From positions 1 through 33,709 of the forward strand of contig JAAYBV010000117.1 in NCBI GenBank assembly GCA_012744475.1: 33,709 bases of DNA, given 5' to 3'. The position numbers were made by a program, and so were the translations under genes. Positions within the stretch are counted from its first letter, which is position 1. The number at the start of each line of letters is the position of its first letter. Shown in pieces: positions 1-9,548 of the stretch. The stretch comes from Phycisphaerae bacterium (GTDB taxonomy: Bacteria > Planctomycetota > Phycisphaerae > Sedimentisphaerales > Anaerobacaceae). Under the pieces are notes generated by a model, which was not told where the DNA came from, made no database searches, and saw only the letters and a list, made by a program, of their open reading frames with translations.

Positions 1-100
1 CGCCTCCGGTGGCGAACCTGGCAGGCGGCCAAATGAAGAAGGTTGCCCTCTTCCCGTCGGGGCCGGATGCCCGGCCGGCAGGAGAACCGTCAATACGGCA

Positions 101-2278
101 ATGAATATCATTGTGACACAGCCTGTGAGCTGGACGCCGGGCGAATTCGCGGCCACGCACGATGTGTACTTCGGAACCGCCTTCGACGACGTCAACGCGG
201 CCAGCCGGGCCAATCCGATGGGCGTGCTGGTCAGTCAGGCCCAGAGCGCGACGACCTACGATCCAGTCGGACGGCTGGACTTCGAGACAACGTACTACTG
301 GCGCGTGGACGAGGTCAACGCGGCGCCCGACAACACGATCTTCAAAGGCGAGGTCTGGAGCTTCACTTCCGAGCCATTTGCGTATGCCGTCCCGAATGTC
401 GCAGCCACGAGCAACGGCGTGTCGGAAGAGGGGGCCGGGCCGGAGAATACAGTCAACGGTTCGGGCCTGAATGCCAACGATCAGCACTCGACCGACAGCA
501 CCGACATGTGGCTGGCGATGCCGGGCGCCGAGCCGCTGTGGATTCAGTACGAGTTCGACCGCATCTACCAACTGCACCAGATGCTGGTCTGGAACTACAA
601 CGTGCAGTTCGAGCTGATGCTCGGCTTCGGGGTCAAAGGGGCAACGGTGGAGTACTCCGTGGACGGTGCGGACTGGACGGTCCTGGGCGACGTGGAACTG
701 GCCCGGGCGACGGCCAAGACCACGTACACCTACAACACCACGGTCGATTTCGGCGGTGTCCCGGTGAAATACGTTCGCCTGAACGTCAGCAGCGGTTTCG
801 GCATGATGGGCCAGTTCGGCCTGAGCGAAGTGCGGTTCATGTTCGTTCCCAGTCACGCACGGCAGCCGGAACCGGCCGATGGAGCGACCGACGTCGATCC
901 GGGCATGCCTCTCGGCTGGCGAGCGGGGCGGCAGGCCGCTTCGCACGAGGTCTACCTTGGGACCGATCCGGCGGGCCTCTCTCTGGCCGGGACTGTTGGT
1001 AGCAGCAGCTTCACGGCCGATGATCTGGTGTATGCAGGCACCTACTACTGGCGCGTGGACGAGGTCAACGAGGCCGAGGCGATCAGCCGCTGGGAAGGCG
1101 ATGTCTGGAGCTTTGCGACGGCGGCGTACGGGATCGTCGATGATATGGAAAGCTATACGGACGATCTGGATGCCGGCACTACGATCTTCGACACCTGGAT
1201 TGATGGCTGGGTCAATGGCAGCGGCTCGACGGTTGGGTACTTCGACGCGCCCTTCGCCGAGCGAACCATCGTGCATGGCGGCGGGCAGTCCATGCCTCTG
1301 GGGTACGACAACACCGTTTCGCCGAACTACTCCGAGGCGGTACGGACCTTCGATTCTCCGCAGGACTGGACCGGCCATGGCGTGCAGAGCTTGGGTCTGT
1401 ACTTCCGTGGTACGGCCGGCAACGGCGGCCAGTTGTACGTGAAGATCGACGGGACCAAGGTGGTGTATGATGGCGATGCGGCTGATATCGGCCGGACGCT
1501 GTGGCAGCCCTGGAACATCGATCTGTCGGCCGTGGGCAACCTGAGCCAGGTCACGGAGCTGGCGATCGGCGTGGACGGCGCAGGCGCGACAGGCATGTTG
1601 TACATCGACGATATCCGTCTGTATCCGAACGCGGTGGAGTACATCACGCCGAGTGAGCCAACGGCCGGTCTGGTGGCGCGGTACGCCCTGGATGGCAACG
1701 CCGATGACAGTTCGGGCAACGGCTACAACGGCACGGCCATGGGCGCGCCGACCTATGTCACCGGTGTGCAGGGGCAGGCCGTTCAGCTCGATGGTGTGGA
1801 TCAGTACATCGATTTTGGCAATCCCGCCGGCTGGCCGTCGGGGACGGCGTCGCGCTCGATGGCTGCGTGGGGCAAGCCGAGTGCGGTCTATGCGGGCTGG
1901 CGTTTCATGGCGGCGTACGGCAACGACGCTACCGGGCAGGCCATGTTCATCGGCATGAACGGGCCTGACCTGTATGGCGGCGGCTACGGTGACGATATCG
2001 GTGTGGTCGGGTTCTGGGTGCTGGACGAGTGGCGCCACGTCGCCCTGACCTACGACGGCGCGACGGCGACGTTGTACGCCGACGGCATCGAGGTCATCTC
2101 GGCCGCCAGGAACTGGAATCTGGTTCCGGACCGCGCCCACATCGGACGCCAGGTGAACGATCTCGCCGAATTCTGGGCCGGCGCGGTCGATGAAGTGCGC
2201 CTCTACGATCGGGCGCTTTCAGCCGACGAGATTGCCTGGCTGGCCGGCAGGACCACGCCGATGCACAAATCGTTCTGA
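101..2278 (+). CDS. Multidomain LamG/discoidin surface or secreted protein (5' end uncertain)
   Basis: The 725 residues from the first ATG form a chain of extracellular binding modules. An Fn3-like module (about 1-90) contains HDVYFGT and YYWRVDEVN. An F5/8 type C-like module follows (about 95-250). A second Fn3-like module (250-345) again has HEVYLGTD and YYWRVDEVN. Next comes a jelly-roll-like module starting DDMESYTDD (about 346-515), then a LamG/concanavalin-like domain (about 520-718) ending ALSADEIAWLAG. This order is typical of planctomycete proteins thought to bind polysaccharide or act in adhesion; no catalytic residues are visible. The start is doubtful: there is no signal peptide, the first Fn3-like module lacks its usual lead-in, and this frame stays open to the left edge. 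The ATG also overlaps a stop of another frame as ATGA. The true N-terminus probably lies upstream or behind a frameshift. The function is inferred from modules only. Confidence 0.8.
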   Translation: MNIIVTQPVSWTPGEFAATHDVYFGTAFDDVNAASRANPMGVLVSQAQSATTYDPVGRLDFETTYYWRVDEVNAAPDNTIFKGEVWSFTSEPFAYAVPNVAATSNGVSEEGAGPENTVNGSGLNANDQHSTDSTDMWLAMPGAEPLWIQYEFDRIYQLHQMLVWNYNVQFELMLGFGVKGATVEYSVDGADWTVLGDVELARATAKTTYTYNTTVDFGGVPVKYVRLNVSSGFGMMGQFGLSEVRFMFVPSHARQPEPADGATDVDPGMPLGWRAGRQAASHEVYLGTDPAGLSLAGTVGSSSFTADDLVYAGTYYWRVDEVNEAEAISRWEGDVWSFATAAYGIVDDMESYTDDLDAGTTIFDTWIDGWVNGSGSTVGYFDAPFAERTIVHGGGQSMPLGYDNTVSPNYSEAVRTFDSPQDWTGHGVQSLGLYFRGTAGNGGQLYVKIDGTKVVYDGDAADIGRTLWQPWNIDLSAVGNLSQVTELAIGVDGAGATGMLYIDDIRLYPNAVEYITPSEPTAGLVARYALDGNADDSSGNGYNGTAMGAPTYVTGVQGQAVQLDGVDQYIDFGNPAGWPSGTASRSMAAWGKPSAVYAGWRFMAAYGNDATGQAMFIGMNGPDLYGGGYGDDIGVVGFWVLDEWRHVALTYDGATATLYADGIEVISAARNWNLVPDRAHIGRQVNDLAEFWAGAVDEVRLYDRALSADEIAWLAGRTTPMHKSF

Positions 2279-2361
2279 TGCCACGCCACAGGGGGCGGCC
2301 ATGCCGCACGCAGACTGAGCCCTCTGGGAGCGTCCGTGTTTGTCAAGGCGCCAGTTGTCAG

Positions 2362-2394
2362 AGGGCAGGGCGGCGCCAAGCCGTCCTGCCCTTT
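2362..2394 (+). terminator. Hairpin terminator after the LamG gene
   Basis: A 13-bp stem (2362-2374 with 2380-2392, one G-T pair) closes a 5-base loop and is followed by a short TTT. It lies 84 bases after the stop codon of the LamG protein and before the next gene. The T-tract is weak, so it may act with Rho or as an mRNA 3' stabiliser. Confidence 0.6.
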
Positions 2395-2417
2395 GGCTTG
2401 CGGCCTCCAAATGGCGA

Positions 2418-2446
2418 TTGCAATCAGCCCTCCCTCTCGGTAGAGT
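2418..2446 (+). promoter_or_regulatory. Possible sigma70-type promoter for the HD-domain gene
   Basis: TTGCAA and TAGAGT are separated by 17 bases, about 40 bases before the HD-domain gene. Each box matches consensus at four of six positions, so this is only a candidate. Confidence 0.3.
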
Positions 2447-2488
2447 AAGCGGCTGGCGCAAGATACTGTTCTGATAGAGGTTCTGCCG

Positions 2489-3079
2489 ATGCAACAAACT
2501 GCTCCGACACGGGACCAGGCCCTGGCGCTTCTCCAGGAATACAACGAGAATGAAGCGTTGCTCCGGCACGCGCTGGCTGTTGAGGCGGTGATGCGGCATT
2601 GGGCGCGAAAGGCAGGCCAGGACGAAGAGAAGTGGGGCGTCATCGGTCTGGTCCACGATTTGGATTACGAACGGTTCCCGGAGCAGCACTGCAAGAAGAC
2701 CGAGGAGATCCTGCGTCAGCGCGGCTGGCCCGAGGACTACATCCGCGCAGTCGTCTCGCACGGCTGGGGCATCTGCAGTGATGTGGAACCGCAGAGTGAG
2801 TTGGAGAAGGTGTTGTACGCGATGGACGAGTTGACGGGGCTGGTGGCGGCCACGGCTCTGGTGCGTCCGACCAGGAGCGTGATGGACCTGACGGCCAAGT
2901 CGGTCAGGAAGAAATGGAAAGAGAAGTCGTTTGCCGCCGGAGTCAACCGCGAGGTCATTGAGAAGGGGGCCGCAATGCTCGGAGTCGAGCTGACGGTCCT
3001 GATCGAAGATGCGATCGCCGCTATGCAGGAAGTGGCCGATCAGATCGGACTGCGAGGCACTGCGGGCGATCCGAGTTAA
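2489..3079 (+). CDS. HD-domain (HDIG-type) hydrolase
   Basis: This 196-residue soluble protein has the metal-binding pattern of the HD phosphohydrolase superfamily. H27 lies in an RHALAVE helix, the HD pair is H56-D57 in GLVHDLDYE, and downstream His (VVSHGW) and Asp (AMDELTGL) positions complete the usual set. Stand-alone proteins of this type are annotated as HDIG-domain hydrolases or phosphodiesterases acting on nucleotides, but the substrate cannot be read from the sequence. The start is supported by AGAGG eight bases before the ATG. The C-terminal half (about 110-196) is helical and ends in a short polar tail. It stands just upstream of the isomerase lipoprotein gene on the same strand with a gap of about 40 bases, so co-transcription is possible. 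Confidence 0.8.
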   Translation: MQQTAPTRDQALALLQEYNENEALLRHALAVEAVMRHWARKAGQDEEKWGVIGLVHDLDYERFPEQHCKKTEEILRQRGWPEDYIRAVVSHGWGICSDVEPQSELEKVLYAMDELTGLVAATALVRPTRSVMDLTAKSVRKKWKEKSFAAGVNREVIEKGAAMLGVELTVLIEDAIAAMQEVADQIGLRGTAGDPS

Positions 3080-3121
3080 CGGGGCGCATCAATTGCCTCT
3101 TCACTGGGGGACAATCTCAGG

Positions 3122-4324
3122 ATGCACAAGAGTCGAACGAAGTTGATGTGTGATCCATCAAGCGCGGGTCTGATCCTCGCGGTCGTGGCCGTCGCAGCGG
3201 CCCTCGCGATAGCCGGCTGCGGTGGGACCGAGGCCAAGAAGGCGTCGCTGACGGAGCAGGAGGTCCAGCGTCTGAGCGAGGCGGCCAGGCCCGTAGCGCC
3301 CGACGAATTGATCGTCAGCGGCGAGCGGATCACCTGCGAGGACATCATGACCATCTCGTCCGGACAGGAGGCGTCGAACGCGTCGTTCAAGACGTGGCTT
3401 GAGGAGATGGCGAAGGTCGCAACGCTGGAGCAGTTCATGGAAGTCGCGCGGCCCCGCCTTCGTCAGCAGCTCGGCGCCAACGTCAGCAATATCGTGCTCT
3501 ACAAACGGGCGCAGCGTCAATTGGGAGACAAGATTGACGACACGCTCGACAAGCTGGTCGACAAGGAACTGCGAAGATTCGTGATCGAGCATGGGGGCAA
3601 CAACGCCGAAGCCGACGAAGCCCTCCGGGCGATGGGCATGAATCGCACGACGTTCAAGGAACACAAGAAGAAGCAGATTCTGGCGCAGTACTCGGTGGAG
3701 TCAAAGCTGTCGCGGAACCGGCCGATTACGCACAGCGAGCTGGCCGCGACGTACGAGCGGATGAAGGATCAGGCGTTCGTCCAGCCGGGCCTGATTCAGT
3801 TTCGGCTGATTGACATCTCGGCGGCCCGCGTGGAGCTGGCGGATCCGAACGACAGTCCTGTGGAGACGGCGCGCCGGCTGGCCGAAGCGTTGGTCGCCCG
3901 AATTGAGGCGGGCGAGGATTTCGGCAAGCTGGCCGAGGAGTATTCGGAGTACGCGGAGTACTACGTCGGCGGGTCGGAAGGCCTGTGGCCGGCTCGCGAT
4001 CCCGAGTCGCTGGCTCCGCCCTACGCGGTGCTGGTCGACTGGGCAAAGAAGATGAAAGAGGGTGATCTCGCCGGTCCCCTCGACGCGCCGGGCCACGCGT
4101 TCATCATGAAACTGGTCCAGAGGCGTGACAAAGGATATCTCCCGATGGCCGAGGTACAGGAGAAGGTGGAGGCAAACATCGAGGAGACCCGGCGCATCGA
4201 GGCCATCGCCCGACTGGATGACGAGATCGTTGAACAGATGGCCCTGGCCGACACGGACGGGTTCGTCAACGGCTGTCTCGAACGTTTGTACTATGCCGTC
4301 AATTCCCCGGCGCCTGCACCGTAA
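3122..4324 (+). CDS. PpiC/SurA-type peptidyl-prolyl isomerase lipoprotein
   Basis: This 400-residue exported protein has a basic N-terminus, a hydrophobic stretch (about 15-30) and a lipobox IAGC with C33 as the lipidated cysteine, so it is probably a membrane-anchored lipoprotein. A helical chaperone-like region (about 60-215) is followed by a parvulin/rotamase-like domain (about 220-345), seen in the GLIQFRLIDIS strand, the EAGEDFGKLAEEYSE helix, the GGSEGLWPA loop and the later GHAFIMKLVQR strand. A charged helical C-terminus (about 350-390) resembles the SurA/PrsA layout. The likely role is folding of exported proteins by cis-trans proline isomerisation. The catalytic activity is uncertain because parvulin active-site residues are hard to place here. 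A GGGGGA lies about 11 bases before the ATG. acpS follows after 27 bases. Confidence 0.78.
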   Translation: MHKSRTKLMCDPSSAGLILAVVAVAAALAIAGCGGTEAKKASLTEQEVQRLSEAARPVAPDELIVSGERITCEDIMTISSGQEASNASFKTWLEEMAKVATLEQFMEVARPRLRQQLGANVSNIVLYKRAQRQLGDKIDDTLDKLVDKELRRFVIEHGGNNAEADEALRAMGMNRTTFKEHKKKQILAQYSVESKLSRNRPITHSELAATYERMKDQAFVQPGLIQFRLIDISAARVELADPNDSPVETARRLAEALVARIEAGEDFGKLAEEYSEYAEYYVGGSEGLWPARDPESLAPPYAVLVDWAKKMKEGDLAGPLDAPGHAFIMKLVQRRDKGYLPMAEVQEKVEANIEETRRIEAIARLDDEIVEQMALADTDGFVNGCLERLYYAVNSPAPAP

Positions 4325-4351
4325 AGACCCCACGTTTCCTGCGAGCCAGAA

Positions 4352-4750
4352 ATGGACATCATCGCTCATGGCATCGATTTGGTGGACTGCCCCCGCATTG
4401 AGGAGATGTGCGAGCGGCATGGCGAGCGGTTTCTCAACCGTGTCTTCACGCCGGCCGAGCAGGCCTGCGCGCGGGGGCGAATGAACTCGATCGAGAACTA
4501 CGCGGGCCGGTTTGCGGCCAAGGAGGCGATTCTCAAGCTGGTGGGGACCGGCTGGCGGGGCAAGATCGCCTGGACGGATATCGAGGTGACCAACGATCCG
4601 TCAGGCCGGCCGGAGGTGACTCTGTCCGGAGAGGTCCAGAGGATCGCCTGGGAGCTGGGGATCGAACGGATCAGCATCAGCATTACGCACACGGCCAACT
4701 TCGCCATCGCCTCGGCCGTGGCGCTGGCACGGTCCCATGAAGCCCAATGA
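4352..4750 (+). CDS. acpS: Holo-[acyl-carrier-protein] synthase AcpS
   Basis: AcpS transfers the 4'-phosphopantetheine arm of coenzyme A to the conserved serine of acyl carrier protein, a step needed for fatty acid synthesis. The 132-residue length is normal for the family. The Mg-binding residues are visible: D9 in GIDLVD and E58 in RFAAKEA. The family segment RVFTPAEQ and the C-terminal SITHTANFAIA are also present. The protein is cytoplasmic. The gene overlaps the start of mnmG by 14 bases, which suggests translational coupling. Confidence 0.95.
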   Translation: MDIIAHGIDLVDCPRIEEMCERHGERFLNRVFTPAEQACARGRMNSIENYAGRFAAKEAILKLVGTGWRGKIAWTDIEVTNDPSGRPEVTLSGEVQRIAWELGIERISISITHTANFAIASAVALARSHEAQ

Positions 4751-6581
4751 CTTTGACTGCGTCGTCGTGGGGGCGGGGCACGCCGGAATCGAGGCCGCAC
4801 ACGCGGCCGCCAGGATCGGCGCTCGGACCTGCCTGATCACTCTCCGCCGGGACACGATCGCCAAGATGAGCTGCAATCCCGCCATCGGCGGACTTGGCAA
4901 GGGCCAGATCGCCTGCGAGGTCGATGCGCTGGGCGGCCTGATGGGTCTGGCGACGGATGCGACGGGCATTCAATTCCGCTTGCTCAATCGCTCCAAGGGA
5001 CCGGCGGTCCGCGCGCCAAGGGCCCAGGCGGACAAATACCGCTACCAGGATTTCATGCGGGCCGCCCTGGAACAGACGCCGAACCTGACCATTGTCGAGG
5101 CGATGGCCAGCGAGGTTCTTGCGGAGCAGAACCGTGTCCGGGGTGTGCGCTGTCAGGACGGAGGAGTTTTCTTTGCGCCGACGATGGTACTGACCACCGG
5201 AACGTTCCTGCGGGGCCTGATGCACGTGGGGAGCGAGCAGCAGCCGGGCGGGCGACTCGGCGAACCGCCGGCGGATGAACTGTCGGAGAGCCTTGAACGC
5301 CTGGGGCTCGATGTGCGGCGTCTCAAGACCGGCACGCCCGTGCGGCTTGACGCCTCCACCTGCGACCTCGATACGCTCGAAATCCAATATGGCGACGGTG
5401 ACCCTGTCCCGTTTTCCTTCATGACCGATCGGATCGACCGCGATCAGACACCGTGCTGGATCACCTACACGAACGAGCGGATTCACCAGTTGATTCGGGC
5501 TAACCTCGATCGCGCTCCCTTGTACACAGGCCAGATTCGCTCGACCGGGCCTCGCTATTGCCCCAGTATCGAGACCAAGATCCTCCGCTTTGCAGACAAA
5601 GATCGCCATCAGGTGTTCCTCGAACCGGAGGATGAGGCGCGGACGACCATCTACTGCAACGGGATCAGCACGTCGCTGCCCAAGGAGGTGCAGGAACAGA
5701 TGCTCCGCCTGATGCCCGGCACCGAGCGCGCGCGGATCGTACATTACGCCTACGCCATCGAATACGACTACTGTCCTCCGACGCAGTTGCAGCCCAGCCT
5801 GGAGACCAAGCGCATCGGCGGTTTATTCCTGGCCGGGCAGATCAACGGGACCAGCGGCTACGAAGAGGCGGCGGGGCAGGGCATCCTGGCCGGCATCAAC
5901 GCAACGCGAAGGCTCTGCTCGCAAGAGCCTTTGGTGCTGCGCCGCGATCAAGCCTACATCGGCGTCCTGATCGACGATCTGATGACGCGAGGGATTGACG
6001 AGCCGTATCGCATGTTCACGTCGCGCGCCGAGCATCGTCTGGCCTTGCGCTACGACAACGCGGACCGGCGGCTGACGGAGATCGGCCGGACCATCGGTCT
6101 CGTCGACGACGTTCGCTACGCCCGGTTCCAGAGGAAGCTGGCCGATATCGCCGGCCTCTGCTCGTATCTGCAAACGACACGACGCGACGGCAGCAGTCTG
6201 TGGGATCTGTTGCGCAGGCCGAACAGCGACCTGGCCGGGCGGTTGGCGGAATTGCCCGAAGTCAAGGCTGCCGGGTATGGGCGGGACGTCATCGAGGCGG
6301 CCGTCGTCGACGCCAAGTACGAGGGCTACCTCGTCAAGCAGCAGCGCGTCGTGGCCTTGCAGCAGAACCTCGACAGCAAGAGAATTCCCTCTGATTTCGA
6401 CTATACTGCCGTGACGCACCTTCGCTGCGAGGCCCGGGAGAGACTCTCCGCCTTCAAGCCGGCCACGCTGGGCCACGCCTCTCGCATCAGCGGCATCACC
6501 CCGGCCGACATCACGGTTCTGCAAATCTGCCTGAAGAAGCTCTCGGGCCCGGCGCAGGGGACACGGAAAGGGCCGGCGTGA
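4737..6581 (+). CDS. mnmG: tRNA uridine-5-carboxymethylaminomethyl modification enzyme MnmG (GidA)
   Basis: MnmG works with the GTPase MnmE to install the cmnm5 group on the wobble uridine of certain tRNAs, using FAD and methylenetetrahydrofolate. The 614 residues match the family length. The FAD dinucleotide fold is at the N-terminus ([12 protein letters not shown], about 10-21), followed by [12 protein letters not shown]. The conserved TGTFLRG, the [13 protein letters not shown] stretch and the [10 protein letters not shown] segment are clear. The helical C-terminal domain thought to contact MnmE and tRNA is complete. The start ATG lies inside acpS, with no strong ribosome site of its own. 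The stop overlaps the GTG of the radical SAM gene. mnmE is not in this window. Confidence 0.96.
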   Translation: MKPNDFDCVVVGAGHAGIEAAHAAARIGARTCLITLRRDTIAKMSCNPAIGGLGKGQIACEVDALGGLMGLATDATGIQFRLLNRSKGPAVRAPRAQADKYRYQDFMRAALEQTPNLTIVEAMASEVLAEQNRVRGVRCQDGGVFFAPTMVLTTGTFLRGLMHVGSEQQPGGRLGEPPADELSESLERLGLDVRRLKTGTPVRLDASTCDLDTLEIQYGDGDPVPFSFMTDRIDRDQTPCWITYTNERIHQLIRANLDRAPLYTGQIRSTGPRYCPSIETKILRFADKDRHQVFLEPEDEARTTIYCNGISTSLPKEVQEQMLRLMPGTERARIVHYAYAIEYDYCPPTQLQPSLETKRIGGLFLAGQINGTSGYEEAAGQGILAGINATRRLCSQEPLVLRRDQAYIGVLIDDLMTRGIDEPYRMFTSRAEHRLALRYDNADRRLTEIGRTIGLVDDVRYARFQRKLADIAGLCSYLQTTRRDGSSLWDLLRRPNSDLAGRLAELPEVKAAGYGRDVIEAAVVDAKYEGYLVKQQRVVALQQNLDSKRIPSDFDYTAVTHLRCEARERLSAFKPATLGHASRISGITPADITVLQICLKKLSGPAQGTRKGPA

Positions 6582-7603
6582 CATCCATGTTTGATCTGTC
6601 GGACAATGCGTACAATCGTGTTTTGGCGCGGGATGAACCGAAGTTCAAGCTGTGGCGTTCGGCGGGGCTGCTGCTGACGTACCGGTGCAATGCCGCATGC
6701 GAGTTCTGCTATTATCATTGCTCCCCTGAGAAGGGGGGGCTCATGCCCGTCGAGACCTGCCTTGCCGCCTGGCGATCGCTGAAGAACCTGGCCGGCGACA
6801 CGGCGAGGATCCACCTGACCGGAGGCGAGCCGTTTCTCTACTGGGACCACCTCGTCGATATCCTCGCTGAAGGCACGAGGCAGAAGCTCGGTCCCGTTGA
6901 TCTGGTCGAGACGAACGGCTTCTGGGCAACGAGCGAATCCGTAGTCGAGGAGCGACTCGATGCGCTCTTGATCCTGGGCGTTCAACGCCTGAAGATCAGC
7001 GCCGACCCGTTCCACCAGGAATACGTGGATATCAAGCCCGTCCATTTCCTGGCCTGTATGGCTCTGGAGATGTTCGATCCCGATAACGTGCTGGTCCGCT
7101 GGGAGAAGTATCTCGTCAAACCTGTACCTACGAAAGGGCTCTCGCCGACTCAGCGAGATGAGGCCTATGTGAACAGCGCCCGCGATTATCCATTTCGTTT
7201 TACGGGCCGCGCCGCCGGCCGTCTGGCGAACCTGCTCGCTTCGAAGCCTGCGGAGGCCTTCGCGGATGCGAATTGTCTGGGTGATTTCCTCGGCGCCAAG
7301 GGTGTGCACATCGACCCCTATGGCAACGTCTTCAGCGGCACATGCAGCGGGATCGTCCTCGGCAATGTCAACGACAAGCCACTCGAAGAGATCTGGAGAC
7401 AATTCGATCCTCGTGCGGTGGGGCTCATCGGGACGCTGTGCCAGAAGGGGCCCTACGGCTTACTTGACAAAGCCGAGTCTCAGGGCTACCGCCGACTCGA
7501 CGTCTACGCCGACAAGTGCCATCTCTGCACCCACATCCGCCAGTTTCTTCTTGAGAACAGGGTGGAGAAGGGGATCATCGGCCCAAGTGACTGCTATCGA
7601 TAG
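6578..7603 (+). CDS. Radical SAM protein with a cysteine-rich C-terminal region
   Basis: The 341-residue protein has the radical SAM signature C37-x3-C41-x2-C44 ([11 protein letters not shown]) that binds a [4Fe-4S] cluster and SAM, followed by the GGEP motif at 82-85. The C-terminal part has a SPASM-like pattern: a Cys in ANCLGDF, then [13 protein letters not shown], and a late CHLC pair, suggesting further Fe-S clusters. Such proteins often modify peptides or cofactors, but no precursor peptide gene was recognised nearby and the product is unknown. The GTG start overlaps the mnmG stop (GTGA) with GAAAGGG a few bases upstream; an ATG at 6587 is an alternative. The stop lies one base from the end of the convergent hisA. 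Confidence 0.85.
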   Translation: MTSMFDLSDNAYNRVLARDEPKFKLWRSAGLLLTYRCNAACEFCYYHCSPEKGGLMPVETCLAAWRSLKNLAGDTARIHLTGGEPFLYWDHLVDILAEGTRQKLGPVDLVETNGFWATSESVVEERLDALLILGVQRLKISADPFHQEYVDIKPVHFLACMALEMFDPDNVLVRWEKYLVKPVPTKGLSPTQRDEAYVNSARDYPFRFTGRAAGRLANLLASKPAEAFADANCLGDFLGAKGVHIDPYGNVFSGTCSGIVLGNVNDKPLEEIWRQFDPRAVGLIGTLCQKGPYGLLDKAESQGYRRLDVYADKCHLCTHIRQFLLENRVEKGIIGPSDCYR

Positions 7604-7604
7604 G

Positions 7605-8318
7605 CTACCTTGCGGCGGCGATGGCTTCGCGCAGGGTGAGCGTTCCTTCATAGAGGCTGCGGCCGACGATCACGCCGGCGACGCCGATGGGATTGAGCCG
7701 GCGGATGTCGTCAACTTCCTTGACCCCGCCGGAAGCGATGACCGGGGTCCTCACGGCCTTGGCCAGGGCCTTTGTCCGCTCGATGTTCGGTCCGGTCAGC
7801 ATCCCATCCTTGGCGATGTCGGTGTAGATGATCGCGGCCAGAGGCAATTCGTCCGCACGAGCGGCAAATTCGAGAACGGTTTGTTTGCTGTCCTCGAGCC
7901 AGCCGTGCGTGGCGACCATCGAGCCTCGCGCATCGAGACCCAGCACGATCCGGCCGGCGAACATCTCGGCCATCCGACGGAACCAGTCGAAGTCACTGAC
8001 TGCTTTGGTCCCGATGATGACGCGCGTCACCCCCATATCGAGCAGTTGCGCGATCGAGGCCTCGTCGCGCAGGCCGCCGCCAACCTCGATCTCCAGCAGG
8101 CCCAACCTGGCGATGGCCTCGATGCTCGCGGTATTGACCGGCCGGCCCGCCTTGGCGCCGTCGAGGTCGACAACGTGCAGCCATCGGGCGCCGTCAGCGT
8201 GGAACTGCCTGGCCTGTTCGGCCGGGTCGTCCCGGTACGTGATCTGCTTGTCGTATTGCCCCTGAATCAGCCGGACGACCTTGCCGACCCGCAGGTCGAT
8301 CGCTGGAATCACATCCAT
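7605..8318 (-). CDS. hisA: HisA, phosphoribosylformimino-AICAR ribotide isomerase
   Basis: HisA catalyses the Amadori rearrangement of ProFAR to PRFAR, the fourth step of histidine biosynthesis. The 237 residues form a TIM barrel. The catalytic aspartates are D8 (PAIDLR) and D129 (GLDAR), and the phosphate-binding loops GGGLR, YTDIAKDG and IASGGV are present. AAAGG lies about eight bases before the ATG. The gene stands alone, apart from other his genes, and is transcribed away from the nucleoside hydrolase and towards the radical SAM gene. TrpF-type dual function (PriA) is possible in principle but nothing here points to it. Confidence 0.95.
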   Translation of the reverse strand: MDVIPAIDLRVGKVVRLIQGQYDKQITYRDDPAEQARQFHADGARWLHVVDLDGAKAGRPVNTASIEAIARLGLLEIEVGGGLRDEASIAQLLDMGVTRVIIGTKAVSDFDWFRRMAEMFAGRIVLGLDARGSMVATHGWLEDSKQTVLEFAARADELPLAAIIYTDIAKDGMLTGPNIERTKALAKAVRTPVIASGGVKEVDDIRRLNPIGVAGVIVGRSLYEGTLTLREAIAAAR

Positions 8319-8335
8319 GAGCCGGACCTTTGCAA

Positions 8336-8364
8336 TTGACTATGTGCGGTTGACGATTTACTAT
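8336..8364 (+). promoter_or_regulatory. Possible promoter for the nucleoside hydrolase/ribose operon
   Basis: TTGACT and TACTAT are separated by 17 bases, about 70 bases before the nucleoside hydrolase start and in the divergent gap with hisA. The -35 box matches five of six consensus positions and the -10 box four of six. Confidence 0.42.
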
Positions 8365-8432
8365 CGCGAGCGAGTGCCAATCGTAAACTGTGGACCTTCA
8401 CCTGTAAATCGCGAATCGCGGGAGGCTGCATT

Positions 8433-9470
8433 ATGACAGGACCGAAGCCGATTGCCATCTTCTCGCTACGCAGAGCCGCTCTGGCGTGCCTGTCGGCTGT
8501 GATGGCGGTTCTGAGCCTGGCGCCTGCGGCCGGCGCCGCGGCCAAGCCGGTGATCCTCGACACGGACATCTGCGACGACATCGACGATACCTGGGCGCTG
8601 GCCCTGCTGCTCCAGTCGCCCGAGTTGGACTGCAAGCTGGTTACCACGGCCGTGGGCAACACGGAAGCCAAGGCCCGGGTGGTCGCCAGGTTCCTCGACC
8701 GAGTCGGGCGGGCGGATATCCCGGTTGGGATCGGCGTCAAGCAACACGACGGGACGCATCGCCAGATGGATTGGGTCCAGGGATATGATCTTTCCACTTA
8801 CCCCGGGACCATTCACCAGGATGGCGTCCAGACGCTGATCGACACCGTCATGAACTCGCCGGGGCGGGTGACCATCATCGCCCTCGGGCCTCTGCCCAAC
8901 ATCGCCGCGGCGCTGGAGCGGGAGCCTCGCATCGCGGAGAAGGCGAATTTCGTCGGCATGCACGGCAGCATCTACAAGGGCTACGGCGGCAGCGACAGGC
9001 CCAGCGCCGAGTACAACGTTGTGGCCGACGCCAAGGCCTGCCGCAAGGTCTTCACCGCCGGCTGGCCCATCACGATTACGCCGCTGGACACTTGCGGTCT
9101 GATCCACCTTCGCGGCGACAAGTATCAGAAGGTCCTCCGCCGTAACAGTGCCATCACCAGCAACCTGATCCAGAACTATCGCGCCTGGCAGGCTGACGGA
9201 CTGAAGGGCGAGCGCAAGGGCATCGACGCCGCCAACCTGGCGCGACTGGTCAACAACCAGCTCAACAGCGCCAGTTCCACGTTGTTCGACACGGTGGCGG
9301 TCTATCTGGCAATCAACACGGACCTGGTCAGGATGGAACAACTGCCTGTCGAGGTTACCGACGATGGTTACACGAAGATCGTCGAAGGGGCCAAGGTCAT
9401 CAACTGCGCCGTCGAGTGGAAATCCCTGGATGGATTCGAGGGTTTTCTGGTCGAACGGCTCACGAAGTAG
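8433..9470 (+). CDS. Exported nucleoside hydrolase (IUNH family)
   Basis: The 345-residue protein begins with a basic SLRR region and a hydrophobic stretch (about 15-33), then an AxA-type cleavage site near AAGAAA, so it is probably exported. The mature part starts with the Asp-rich Ca-binding motif of inosine-uridine nucleoside hydrolases, DTDICDDIDD (43-52). The IIALGPLPNIAAAL segment and a later TPLDTCGL with the expected Asp also fit. These enzymes split the N-glycosidic bond of ribonucleosides to give base and ribose. The gene is followed on the same strand by ribokinase and ribose-type importer genes, which supports a role in extracytoplasmic nucleoside salvage. GGGAGG precedes the ATG. 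The exact substrate range is unknown. Confidence 0.88.
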   Translation: MTGPKPIAIFSLRRAALACLSAVMAVLSLAPAAGAAAKPVILDTDICDDIDDTWALALLLQSPELDCKLVTTAVGNTEAKARVVARFLDRVGRADIPVGIGVKQHDGTHRQMDWVQGYDLSTYPGTIHQDGVQTLIDTVMNSPGRVTIIALGPLPNIAAALEREPRIAEKANFVGMHGSIYKGYGGSDRPSAEYNVVADAKACRKVFTAGWPITITPLDTCGLIHLRGDKYQKVLRRNSAITSNLIQNYRAWQADGLKGERKGIDAANLARLVNNQLNSASSTLFDTVAVYLAINTDLVRMEQLPVEVTDDGYTKIVEGAKVINCAVEWKSLDGFEGFLVERLTK

Positions 9471-9548
9471 CGATGCGCTGCAGGATTCGGCGCGTCACGG
9501 CATGTCATAGGAGGCCATATCATCACCCAACAGCCAGCGAAGATCGTA

